Assembly: GCA_003140705.1 (NCBI GenBank)
Contig: PLKU01000173.1
Span: forward strand, 1-10,109
DNA from: Acidobacteriaceae bacterium
Lineage (GTDB): Bacteria; Acidobacteriota; Terriglobia; Terriglobales; Acidobacteriaceae
Reading direction: 5' to 3'
DNA: 10,109 nucleotides
Shown: positions 1-6,180 of the stretch, piece by piece
Layout of the letters: the number at the start of each line of letters is the position of its first letter
How positions within the stretch are numbered: the stretch's first letter is position 1
Position numbers and translations under genes: made by a program
Notes under the pieces: generated by a model
The model's database searches: none
The model's input: the letters and a program-made list of their open reading frames with translations, nothing else
What the model was told of the DNA's origin: nothing

Positions 1-971
1 AGCCGAATATCGATCTCACCGTCGACCGACTGGCGGCCGCACGCTTCGGCATCAATGTGGCCGATGTACAAGATGCAATTCAGACCGCGGTCGGAGGTAA
101 TTCTGTTAGCCAGGTATTGCAGGGAGAGGCAGTCTATAACGTGGTCGTACGCTATCAGAAACAGTATCGCGATACCAAGGAGGCTATCCAGAACATTCGA
201 TTGCTCTCTCCCTCCGGAGAGCGCGTCTCGCTGGCTCAGGTGACGAAATCCCAGGTTCGCGATGACGCCTACGACATTTACCGGGAAGACGGTTCCCGCT
301 ATGTGGCACTCCGCTTTGAAGTTCGCGGGCGCGATCTGGGCACCACAGTCAAGGAATCCATCGCGAAGATCGCCAAAAATGTGCAGATACCGCGTGGTTA
401 TCATCTCGAATGGTCGGGAGAATACGATAGCGAAACGCGCGCCGAAAAAAGACTGCTCTTCATCCTGCCCCTGACGGTCTTTTTTATCTTCATCATTCTC
501 TACACCATGTTTCGTTCCTTTAAATGGGCGCTGCTGATTATCCTCAACGTGGCCATGGCTCCCACTGGAGGCTTGCTCGCTCTCCTGCTGACCGGCACAT
601 TCTTCAGCGTATCTTCTGGTGTCGGTTTCCTGGCGCTGTTCGGCGTCTCGGTTCAAACGGGCGTCATCATGCTTGAATACATCAATCAGCTTCGAGTCCG
701 AGGTTACACTCCGGAAGGAGCTGCGATCGAGGGCGCTGTCCTGCGGCTTCGCCCCATCATGATGACGATGCTGGTGGCCACCCTTGGATTGCTTCCCGCC
801 GCCATGTCGCACGCGATCGGCTCTGACTCGCAGCGCCCATTTGCCATTGTCATTGTGGGGGGACTCATGGCATCTCTCGCGATGAGCATCTTCCTTCTGC
901 CCACGTTGTATGTCTGGATTGCGCGAGAAGGCGACAAGCTCCCGAAACCGGAGGTGGCAGGTGAAGTCTAA
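1..971 (+). CDS. HME-type RND efflux pump, inner-membrane transporter (CzcA/CusA family), C-terminal part
   Basis: The gene enters from the left edge (codon phase from base 3) and ends at TAA 969-971, so about 322 C-terminal residues are visible. This is the proton-driven inner-membrane pump of a tripartite metal or cation exporter. The first residues match the CzcA/CusA pore-domain segment (VDRLAAARFGINVADVQDA, then an AVGG-SQV-GE pattern). A periplasmic part follows, then a membrane block starting after SGEYDSETRAEKRL with several helices. It includes the TM segment GVSVQTGVIMLEYINQLR and the LRLRPIMMTMLVATLGLLP stretch, which is a strong signature of the heavy-metal RND class. The TM4 acidic motif used to predict the transported metal lies outside the window, so the substrate cannot be called. 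The outer-membrane partner follows directly with an 11-base overlap. The membrane-fusion partner is presumably upstream. Confidence 0.95.
   Translation, partial: PNIDLTVDRLAAARFGINVADVQDAIQTAVGGNSVSQVLQGEAVYNVVVRYQKQYRDTKEAIQNIRLLSPSGERVSLAQVTKSQVRDDAYDIYREDGSRYVALRFEVRGRDLGTTVKESIAKIAKNVQIPRGYHLEWSGEYDSETRAEKRLLFILPLTVFFIFIILYTMFRSFKWALLIILNVAMAPTGGLLALLLTGTFFSVSSGVGFLALFGVSVQTGVIMLEYINQLRVRGYTPEGAAIEGAVLRLRPIMMTMLVATLGLLPAAMSHAIGSDSQRPFAIVIVGGLMASLAMSIFLLPTLYVWIAREGDKLPKPEVAGEV
950..954 (+). promoter_or_regulatory. Shine-Dalgarno site fixing the GTG start of the TolC-like gene
   Basis: GGAGG lies inside the end of the RND gene, 6 bases before the GTG at 961. The ATG at 910 in the same frame would give a 61-base overlap and an uncharged-poor, non-signal N-terminus. 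The GTG start gives a clean signal peptide, so this site decides the start. Confidence 0.7.
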
Positions 972-2256
972 GTTCGTAAATGTTTCTATGCGATGGTTCT
1001 CCGGTTGCGTCTTGGGTATGGCATTGTTTGCGAGTTGCGCCAGCGCGCAGCAGGCGTTGACGTGGGACGAGGTGAAGGCGAAATTTGAATCTGCGAATCC
1101 GGTGTTGAAGGCCGATGCGGCCAATGTGGAGGAGATGAAGGCCGAGGAGATTACAGCCTTCCTCCGCCCCAATCCGCAGTTCACCATGTTGGCGGATGGC
1201 ACGCAGGTCGCGCCTCACGACGGGGTATGGACTCCAACCCGTGGCACCTACGAGCAGCCCCTCTTGAGTTACCTGCACGAGCGCGAGCACAAGCGGGAGC
1301 TGCGCCTGCAGAGCGCCCAGGAAGGCACCGCCATTACACAGTCTCAGCACGTGGACCTCGAAATCAACTTGATCTTCGGCCTCCGCTCGGCATTTGTGCA
1401 AACCCTGCAGGCCAAGGCCGTCCTGGCGCTGGCTAAGGCAGACCTCGACTACTACGACAAGATCATCGACATCAGCCGCGCCCGATTCAAGGCTGGCGAC
1501 CTTGCCAACATCGATCTGGCCAGGATCGAGCTTCAGCGCGTGCAATACGAGTCTGAACTCCAGACTGCGCTCGTCAACCTGCGCACCCAGAAGATCGCGC
1601 TCCTGCTGCTGCTCGACGACCGCACACCGGTCGACCAGTTCGACGTGACCGGACCATTCGACCTGGGCCCAGACCTGGAGCCGCTCGACGAGTATCACCA
1701 GATTGCGATCGACAACAGGCCGGACTTGCGGGCAGCGATCCAGACCATCGAACAATCGCAAACCAATCACAAACTTGCCATCGCCAATGGTTCCACCGAT
1801 CCGACTTTCGGAGGCTGGTTCACAAATAACTCCTCTACGAACAATCCCAATGGCCCGGAGACGATCGGCGCCAGCGTGAGCATTCCGTTGCGCATCTTCG
1901 ACCGCAACCAGGGCGAAAAGAAACGCACTTTGATTGATATCGACAGAAGCCAGCAGGCTGGCGAAGCGGCCAAGGCGCAGGTTTTCAACGACGTCGACAC
2001 AGCGTACGAGTTGGTACGCAGCAATATCGAGTTGATCAAGCCGTACAAGGCGCAGTACCTGGATCAGTCACTTTATGTTCGCGACACGGTGACGTTTGCC
2101 TACCAGCACGGCGGCGCATCGCTGATGGACTTTCTCAATGCACAGAGCGATTATCGCGTCGTTCAACTGGCCTATCTGCAGTTGATCGGCGCGTATATGA
2201 CAGCGGCCGGCCAAATGAACCTTGCCGTAGGACACGAGGTGTTCAATGACCAGTAA
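961..2256 (+). CDS. TolC/CzcC-family outer-membrane efflux channel
   Basis: This 431-residue protein is the outer-membrane channel of a tripartite efflux system and should trimerise to span outer membrane and periplasm. The GTG start is chosen for its GGAGG site and because residues 1-29 then form a signal peptide (basic start, hydrophobic core, ending in CASA before QQ). A second reading is a lipobox-like FASC with Cys26, as some outer-membrane factors are lipidated; I cannot decide between the two. Family marks are the ALTWDEVKAKFESANPVLKA opening, long helical stretches rich in Ala, Gln, Leu and Glu, the middle signature IPLRIFDRNQGEKKR, and the C-terminal GGASLMDFLNAQSDYR repeat-half motif. 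Length is normal for the CzcC/TolC family. The 11-base overlap with the RND gene implies translational coupling and one transcript. A single gene name is not assigned because the metal specificity is unknown. Confidence 0.93.
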   Translation: MKSKFVNVSMRWFSGCVLGMALFASCASAQQALTWDEVKAKFESANPVLKADAANVEEMKAEEITAFLRPNPQFTMLADGTQVAPHDGVWTPTRGTYEQPLLSYLHEREHKRELRLQSAQEGTAITQSQHVDLEINLIFGLRSAFVQTLQAKAVLALAKADLDYYDKIIDISRARFKAGDLANIDLARIELQRVQYESELQTALVNLRTQKIALLLLLDDRTPVDQFDVTGPFDLGPDLEPLDEYHQIAIDNRPDLRAAIQTIEQSQTNHKLAIANGSTDPTFGGWFTNNSSTNNPNGPETIGASVSIPLRIFDRNQGEKKRTLIDIDRSQQAGEAAKAQVFNDVDTAYELVRSNIELIKPYKAQYLDQSLYVRDTVTFAYQHGGASLMDFLNAQSDYRVVQLAYLQLIGAYMTAAGQMNLAVGHEVFNDQ

Positions 2257-2319
2257 ATTCCTTGTGAGAAGCGCGAGCGGACTCGATTGTCCAAATTTAG
2301 GTACTGAAAGGTCGGATCC

Positions 2320-2982
2320 ATGAAAAGAGGAGAAGCTCGCGCTCTCATCGAACAGATTGGCATTCTGCCTTCAGTTCGCGTCAACTCTCAGGAACTCGCG
2401 CGTTTTGCGGCAGAGACAGTCTACTCGGCGGGAATTCCAATTGTTGAGATCACCCTGACTGTACCTGGCGCTCTTGAGGTGATCAACGACCTGGCCAATC
2501 GATACCCCGACTTGGTGGTGGGTGCCGGCACAGTCTTGGACGATGACATGGCCAAACGGAGCATTGAGGCCGGCGCCAGGTTTCTGACCAGCCCTGGCTT
2601 CGTTCCTGAAGTTGTGGCCTATGCGCGGAAGATGGATGTCTTGGTGCTTCCGGGAGCTTTGACGCCCACGGAAATCATTGCGGCTTGGAAGGCCGGATCA
2701 GATTTTGTGAAGATCTTTCCCACCGGTCATGTGGGCGGTGTTCAATACGTACGTGCACTGAAAGTGCCATTGCCGCAAATTCCGTTGATCGCTACAGGCG
2801 GAGTGAACCAGCTAACGGCGTCAGACTTTATTCTTGCCGGGGCAACTGCTATTGGAGTGGGAGGGGAGTTGCTGCCCAAAGAGGCGTTGCACTTCCGCCA
2901 GGCTGATCGTATTCAAGAGCTGGCAAGTAGATTCCTGGCCATGGTGAGAGACGCAAGGGCTTTGAGAGAGACTTACTACTAG
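2320..2982 (+). CDS. eda: KDPG/KHG-type aldolase (2-dehydro-3-deoxy-phosphogluconate or -galactonate aldolase)
   Basis: This 220-residue cytoplasmic class I aldolase is of the Eda/DgoA family, which cleaves 2-keto-3-deoxy-6-phosphosugars to pyruvate and glyceraldehyde 3-phosphate (Entner-Doudoroff or related pathways). The Schiff-base lysine is Lys131 in the DFVKIFP motif and the general acid/base glutamate is Glu43 in IVEITLTVP. GAGTVL (68-73), the SPGF segment near residue 91, LPGALTPTE (110-118) and the phosphate-loop pattern ATGGVN (158-163) also fit the TIM-barrel family. The E. coli enzyme has Arg after TL in the EVTLRT motif. Here it is TLTVP, as I recall for Thermotoga-type Eda, so exact substrate preference (gluconate, galactonate or hydroxy-oxoglutarate) is uncertain. 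The ATG has AAAGG 8 bases upstream. The gene sits 63 bases after the efflux channel and just ahead of the sensor kinase, so it may share their transcript; no other sugar-acid gene is visible. Confidence 0.9.
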   Translation: MKRGEARALIEQIGILPSVRVNSQELARFAAETVYSAGIPIVEITLTVPGALEVINDLANRYPDLVVGAGTVLDDDMAKRSIEAGARFLTSPGFVPEVVAYARKMDVLVLPGALTPTEIIAAWKAGSDFVKIFPTGHVGGVQYVRALKVPLPQIPLIATGGVNQLTASDFILAGATAIGVGGELLPKEALHFRQADRIQELASRFLAMVRDARALRETYY

Positions 2983-3036
2983 AGCAGCGAAAAGTCGTTG
3001 CGGGTGGCACAACTGTTCGAGCACGATGCCGGAAAG

Positions 3037-4509
3037 ATGGAAATTCAAAGTATCTCGCGATGGGTCGGACCGCAGCGAATGTCTCGCGTTCTGTGGCAGA
3101 GCCTAATTGCGTGGGCTGTAATTGCGCTGCTGGCCTATTTAGGCTTTATCCTCCGGGTCAACCTGATGACGATCACCAGTCTATACTTGCTGATTGTTGT
3201 CGCGGTGGCATCATTTTGTGGATTCTGGCAGGCATCACTCACTTCGCTCATGGCGGTGGCCTGCCTGGACTATCTTTTCCTGCCACCTCTTTTCCGGTTC
3301 AATATTACAGATCCGCAAGACTCAGTGGCGCTTGTAACATTTGAGGTCACCGCACTCGTCATCAGCAGGCTGTCGACTAAAGAGTTGAGGAGTGCAAGAG
3401 AGGCGATCTTCCATCGCACTGGGATGGAGAAGTTGTATGAGTTGAGCAGGCACGCGCTCTTGATGGATTTGCGGGAACCGCCTGGCCCACAGATTGTTGT
3501 GCTGATTCACAGGATATTTGACGCACAAGCGGTGGCCTTGTTCGATAAGAATCTTGGACGCCAGGACAGGATGGGCGACTGGGATGCAGGCGAGCAGGAT
3601 TTTGCCCAGCGTTGTTATCAGAGCGATGTCGCACAGGATGATCGGGAGACCGATACCTCGCAGCGCATTTTGCAGAGTGTATCCGGGCCGGTCGGCGCCC
3701 TTGTAGTGCGCGGTAAGGTAAGTCCTCTCGTCGTCGATGCACTTGCGTCGCTTGCGGCAATTGCGATCGACAGGCATCAGTCATTTGAAAAGGAGGAAAA
3801 GGCTGAAGCGGCAAGAAGAGGCGAGCAGATGCGGGCGGCGGTCATGGATTCACTTGGGCATGAGTTGAAGACACCATTGACAACCGTTCAAACCGCCAGT
3901 TCCGGGTTGCTTGAATTGGGCGGCCTGACGGAATCGCAACATGATTTAGCCAAGTTGATTGATGACGAGGCCCTTCGTTTGAATGAATTGTGCAGGAAGC
4001 TGCTGCTAACGGCAAAGCTTGAGGCGGAGCAGATAGGCCTGGAAAAAGGCAACGCTAATGTCCAGGAATTGATTTCCGATGTGCTGGCAAGCCGGCCAGT
4101 AGAAGAGGTGAAAGACCGAATCGAAGTTGCGGTGTCTGACCCTTCGTTGACTATCAGCGCAGACAGAGGACTGCTGGCGATGATTCTAACCCAGTACATC
4201 GACAATGCAGGGAAGTATTCGGCATCCGGCTCACCGATCAAGATTGCAGCGGAATTGAGTGGTACCGAAGTGGTGGTTTCAGTGCATAACTTTGGATCGA
4301 CAATACGAAGCGAAGACAGGGAGAGGATCTTCGATCGGTTCTACAGAGCGCTGGATATGAAGGACTCTGTTCCCGGTACTGGTATCGGACTCTCCGTAGT
4401 GAGAAAAGCGGCGGAAGCCCACCACGGGCATGTTTGGGTTGTTAGCGAGGCAGAGGCAGGCACGACATTCTTCCTCTCGCTCCCAGCCGGCACAAGGAGG
4501 ACGGTATGA
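3037..4509 (+). CDS. KdpD-like membrane sensor histidine kinase (DUF4118, GAF-like, HisKA, HATPase), lacking the KdpD N-terminal half
   Basis: From the ATG at 3037 the protein has 490 residues. TTG 2998 (503 aa) and ATG 3079 (476 aa, with GGTCGGA 8 bases upstream) are alternatives, and none has a decisive ribosome site. Residues about 18-110 form four closely packed membrane helices of the KdpD/DUF4118 type (LAYLGF, YLLIVVAVASFCGFW, LDYLFLPPLFRF, FEVTALVIS). Residues about 115-250 look like a GAF-type linker domain as in KdpD. The H-box is MDSLGHELKTPL with phospho-acceptor His275. The N-box is QYIDNAGKYS with Asn390. An F-box FDRFYRA and a G2 box PGTGIGLS follow. The G1-like stretch reads HNFGSTI in place of the usual DxGxGI; related heavy-metal sensor kinases also carry NxGxxI there. 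Full KdpD has about 400 extra N-terminal residues (KdpD and Usp domains), absent here. The stop overlaps the response-regulator start by 4 bases, so the two form a coupled pair. Confidence 0.92.
   Translation: MEIQSISRWVGPQRMSRVLWQSLIAWAVIALLAYLGFILRVNLMTITSLYLLIVVAVASFCGFWQASLTSLMAVACLDYLFLPPLFRFNITDPQDSVALVTFEVTALVISRLSTKELRSAREAIFHRTGMEKLYELSRHALLMDLREPPGPQIVVLIHRIFDAQAVALFDKNLGRQDRMGDWDAGEQDFAQRCYQSDVAQDDRETDTSQRILQSVSGPVGALVVRGKVSPLVVDALASLAAIAIDRHQSFEKEEKAEAARRGEQMRAAVMDSLGHELKTPLTTVQTASSGLLELGGLTESQHDLAKLIDDEALRLNELCRKLLLTAKLEAEQIGLEKGNANVQELISDVLASRPVEEVKDRIEVAVSDPSLTISADRGLLAMILTQYIDNAGKYSASGSPIKIAAELSGTEVVVSVHNFGSTIRSEDRERIFDRFYRALDMKDSVPGTGIGLSVVRKAAEAHHGHVWVVSEAEAGTTFFLSLPAGTRRTV
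4494..4500 (+). promoter_or_regulatory. Strong Shine-Dalgarno site of the response regulator
   Basis: AAGGAGG lies 5 bases before the ATG at 4506, inside the last codons of the kinase gene. With the ATGA start/stop overlap it supports coupled, possibly elevated, translation of the regulator. Confidence 0.75.
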
Positions 4510-5231
4510 ATACGGATTCGTTGAACTCAGAGAAGGGCACCATTCTTGTCGTAGACGATGACACGTCCTTTAGACGGGCGTTGCGGCTGACATTGTCAGG
4601 CATGGGTTTTACGGTTGTAGATGCGTCCAGAGGTGAAGCGGCATTGTCGCTGATTCGAGTGACCGAATTTGATGCAGTGCTGTTGGATGTAGACATTCCG
4701 GGAATGGGCGGACTGGAAGCCTGCCGGAGCATCCGGCGTTCGATTCCGCGTCTGCCGATTCTTATGTTGACTGCGATGGATGGCGAGGATGACAAGGTCC
4801 TGGCGCTGGACGCCGGAGCGGACGACTATATCACGAAGCCGTTTCGACTTCGTGAGTTGACAGCCCGACTGCGCTCCGCAGTCCGCCGAAGAAATGCTCA
4901 GGACACCAACCCTGACGCGTCGATTCGCCGCGGTGAGATCGAGTTGGATCCTGTGAAGTACCGAGTACTCAAATGTGGCCGCCTGATCCATCTCACGCCC
5001 AAGGAATTCGAAATGTTGCATTTTCTGATGACACATGTCGGGGAGGCGATTTCACAAGAGGACTTATTGAAAGCCGTCTGGGGTCCAAAGTATAAGAAAG
5101 AGCCGGTGTATCTTCGGATTTATGTGAGCCATTTGCGAAAGAAGATCGAGGACGATCCGCTCAAGCCGCAATACCTTCTGACGGTGCCTTACGTCGGTTA
5201 CAGGTTCAACGAACAGCAGGCCCTGTGTTGA
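4506..5231 (+). CDS. OmpR/KdpE-family response regulator
   Basis: This 241-residue cytoplasmic DNA-binding regulator is the partner of the preceding kinase. The receiver domain spans about residues 11-128. It has the acidic cluster VDDD (16-19), phospho-acceptor Asp61 in LLDVDIPGMGG, the switch Thr89 in LMLTA, and Lys111 in ITKPF. All key residues are present, so it should be phosphorylatable. A winged-helix OmpR/PhoB output domain covers about 140-236, with LTPKEFEML (163-171), recognition-helix region PVYLRIYVSHLRKKIEDDP and the wing ending YVGYRF. The LRIYVSHLRKKIE and PQYLLTVPYVGYRF patterns are closest to KdpE among the subgroups I know, in agreement with the KdpD-like partner. No kdpFABC genes are in view, so a potassium role is not supported by context. 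The likely targets are unknown. Confidence 0.95.
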   Translation: MNTDSLNSEKGTILVVDDDTSFRRALRLTLSGMGFTVVDASRGEAALSLIRVTEFDAVLLDVDIPGMGGLEACRSIRRSIPRLPILMLTAMDGEDDKVLALDAGADDYITKPFRLRELTARLRSAVRRRNAQDTNPDASIRRGEIELDPVKYRVLKCGRLIHLTPKEFEMLHFLMTHVGEAISQEDLLKAVWGPKYKKEPVYLRIYVSHLRKKIEDDPLKPQYLLTVPYVGYRFNEQQALC

Positions 5232-5307
5232 AGCAAGTGGATGCCCAGTCTTTCTATGCAGCAGTCTAAGACGGCTCCGTGACTCGCCAAGCCAGCGCAA
5301 CGCCGAT

Positions 5308-5324
5308 GGCTGTGCACGACAGCT
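5308..5324. repeat. Short inverted repeat in the convergent gap, possible weak bidirectional terminator
   Basis: GCTGT (5309-5313) and ACAGC (5319-5323) form a 5-base stem with a 5-base loop, extendable by one G-T pair. A second ACAGCC at 5353-5358 could pair with GGCTGT at 5308-5313 instead. It lies between the converging response regulator and EF-hand genes, where a terminator is expected. There is no T-run after it, so this is only a weak call. Nothing else is seen in the 150-base gap. Confidence 0.25.
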
Positions 5325-5381
5325 CTGACAAACCTGTACAATACCGGATTGGACAGCCGGAAACTGTTTAGGCCCAGAAGC

Positions 5382-5747
5382 TTACCTGTGGCCTCCGCCA
5401 TGGCGCACGGTCATCAGTTGCGACTTTTCCAGTTCTTTCACGTCCAGTTCTCCGTCTTTGTTCGCGTCGAGGCGGTCGAATTCCGCGGCCATGAAGGTCA
5501 TGAACTCGGCCCTGGAGACCTTGTCATTCTTGTCGGCATCCATGAGGAGCAGCAGCTTCTTCGCCTCAATCTCCCCAGCCACAACCTTCAACGGTTCAGG
5601 GGTGACGGCTGCCGGAGCCGCGTTGGCAGACTGAGGTGTGGCGTTCGGTGTTTGACCTGCTGCAACGGTCGTACTCACAACAGCGCCGACTGTGAACAAT
5701 CCCGCCATCGTGGCGACCACCAGTACCTTTTTTCCATTCGGATACAT
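5382..5747 (-). CDS. Small exported EF-hand calcium-binding protein
   Basis: This 121-residue protein starts at the ATG ending at 5747, chosen because AAAGGAG lies exactly 6 bases upstream. The in-frame ATG at 5753 touches that site and the one at 5774 lies before it. Residues 1-30 form a signal peptide (MYPNGKK, then a hydrophobic run ending near TVAAG). An Ala/Pro/Thr/Asn-rich linker runs to about residue 52. Two canonical 12-residue EF-hand loops follow: DADKNDKVSRAE (70-81) and DANKDGELDVKE (94-105). Both have acidic or amide residues at loop positions 1, 3 and 5 and Glu at 12, so calcium binding is plausible. The tail ends in a short HGGGHR. Calmodulin-like pairs such as this are common in exported bacterial proteins, with roles mostly unknown. 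It is convergent with the response regulator and divergent from the next gene. Confidence 0.85.
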   Translation of the reverse strand: MYPNGKKVLVVATMAGLFTVGAVVSTTVAAGQTPNATPQSANAAPAAVTPEPLKVVAGEIEAKKLLLLMDADKNDKVSRAEFMTFMAAEFDRLDANKDGELDVKELEKSQLMTVRHGGGHR

Positions 5748-5753
5748 GCGCAT

Positions 5754-5760
5754 CTCCTTT
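5754..5760 (-). promoter_or_regulatory. Shine-Dalgarno site of the EF-hand gene
   Basis: On the minus strand AAAGGAG occupies these bases with a 6-base spacer to the ATG at 5747-5745. It rules out the two in-frame upstream ATGs as preferred starts and puts the signal peptide at the true N-terminus. Confidence 0.75.
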
Positions 5761-5761
5761 G

Positions 5762-5789
5762 TCAGGGCCTGCATTGTGAATCGCCCTGA
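5762..5789 (-). repeat. 7-base inverted repeat just upstream of the EF-hand ribosome site
   Basis: TCAGGGC (5762-5768) and GCCCTGA (5783-5789) are perfect reverse complements separated by 14 bases. They lie immediately upstream of the Shine-Dalgarno site. This could be a 5' leader hairpin affecting translation, or an operator half-site pair. No family is recognised. Confidence 0.4.
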
Positions 5790-5799
5790 GTGCCAGAAG

Positions 5800-5805
5800 A
5801 ATATA
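5800..5805 (-). promoter_or_regulatory. Candidate -10 element for the EF-hand gene
   Basis: The minus strand reads TATATT here, one base from the sigma-70 consensus TATAAT, about 55 bases before the start codon. No matching -35 hexamer at the usual spacing is convincing, so this is tentative. Confidence 0.25.
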
Positions 5806-5898
5806 CACCATTGGGCAGTTTGATGGGAGCGCTCACGGGATTCCTATCAGGAGAGCTCCTTCTGGAGTACCCACAGCCAGTAGTGAATCCCACAGCTC

Positions 5899-5910
5899 AT
5901 TCAGCTGAAT
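5899..5910. repeat. Perfect 12-base palindrome
   Basis: ATTCAGCTGAAT is identical to its reverse complement. It lies in the middle of the divergent region, about 150 bases from the EF-hand start and 190-280 from the other gene, where a dimeric regulator could bind. There is only one copy in the window as far as I can see. Confidence 0.4.
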
Positions 5911-5947
5911 TTGTTGCGCCAAACGATTTCATTTCGCGGTTGCATAT

Positions 5948-5956
5948 TGATTATAA
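5948..5956 (+). promoter_or_regulatory. Possible extended -10 element for the downstream exported-protein gene
   Basis: TGATTATAA resembles an extended -10 (TGn followed by a TATAAT-like hexamer). No good -35 is present, and the distance to the first ATG is about 140 bases. Weak call. Confidence 0.2.
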
Positions 5957-6014
5957 ACACGCCACTGAATATGAAGGATGAAAGAGTTGTGCAAGGTCCA
6001 ACAAAGATATTCTT

Positions 6015-6033
6015 GAGTGCGCATCATGCACTC
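6015..6033. repeat. 6-base inverted repeat upstream of the unknown exported-protein gene
   Basis: GAGTGC (6015-6020) and GCACTC (6028-6033) are perfect reverse complements around a 7-base GCATCAT spacer. They are followed by a GC-rich run. With no T-tract it does not look like a terminator. Its place in the leader suggests an operator or an mRNA hairpin. Confidence 0.35.
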
Positions 6034-6180
6034 GGGGCGCGCAATGAACGCCAGCAGCGATTCACAACGAATGAATGGAACAATTAAGAGGAAACGATGA
6101 ATGCAAGGCTGATAGCCACGGATGGGAGTTGCGTTAGGATGGAAGAGAAGGCGAGTCATGATGACTTAGGGGTGTCTTTG

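Larger units (their letters stand above)
5748..6180. other. Divergent intergenic region between EF-hand gene and unknown exported-protein gene
   Basis: The stretch holds the EF-hand leader, a 12-base palindrome, a GAGTGC inverted repeat, a partial extended -10 and the 5' region of the next gene. A plus-strand open frame at 5790-5981 (63 codons) has no ribosome site and no recognisable protein character, and I do not call it. An extra in-frame ATG for the downstream gene occurs at 6097. Confidence 0.6.

Noticed and set aside
865..1770. Long minus-strand frame of 301 codons opposite the efflux genes.
   Set aside because: It is antisense to the clearly coding TolC-like gene and is an effect of GC-rich codon usage; its translation matches no family.
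2257..2319. Possible terminator between the efflux channel and the aldolase.
   Set aside because: Only a 4-base CGAG/CTCG pairing and no T-run; the gap is better described as short spacer with the aldolase ribosome site.
3322..3814. Two overlapping minus-strand frames opposite the kinase.
   Set aside because: Antisense shadows of the GAF-like region of the kinase, with no start signals of their own.
5790..5981. Plus-strand 63-codon frame in the EF-hand divergent region.
   Set aside because: No ribosome site, overlaps the likely promoter of the EF-hand gene and contains the palindrome. Its translation shows no domain or signal peptide.
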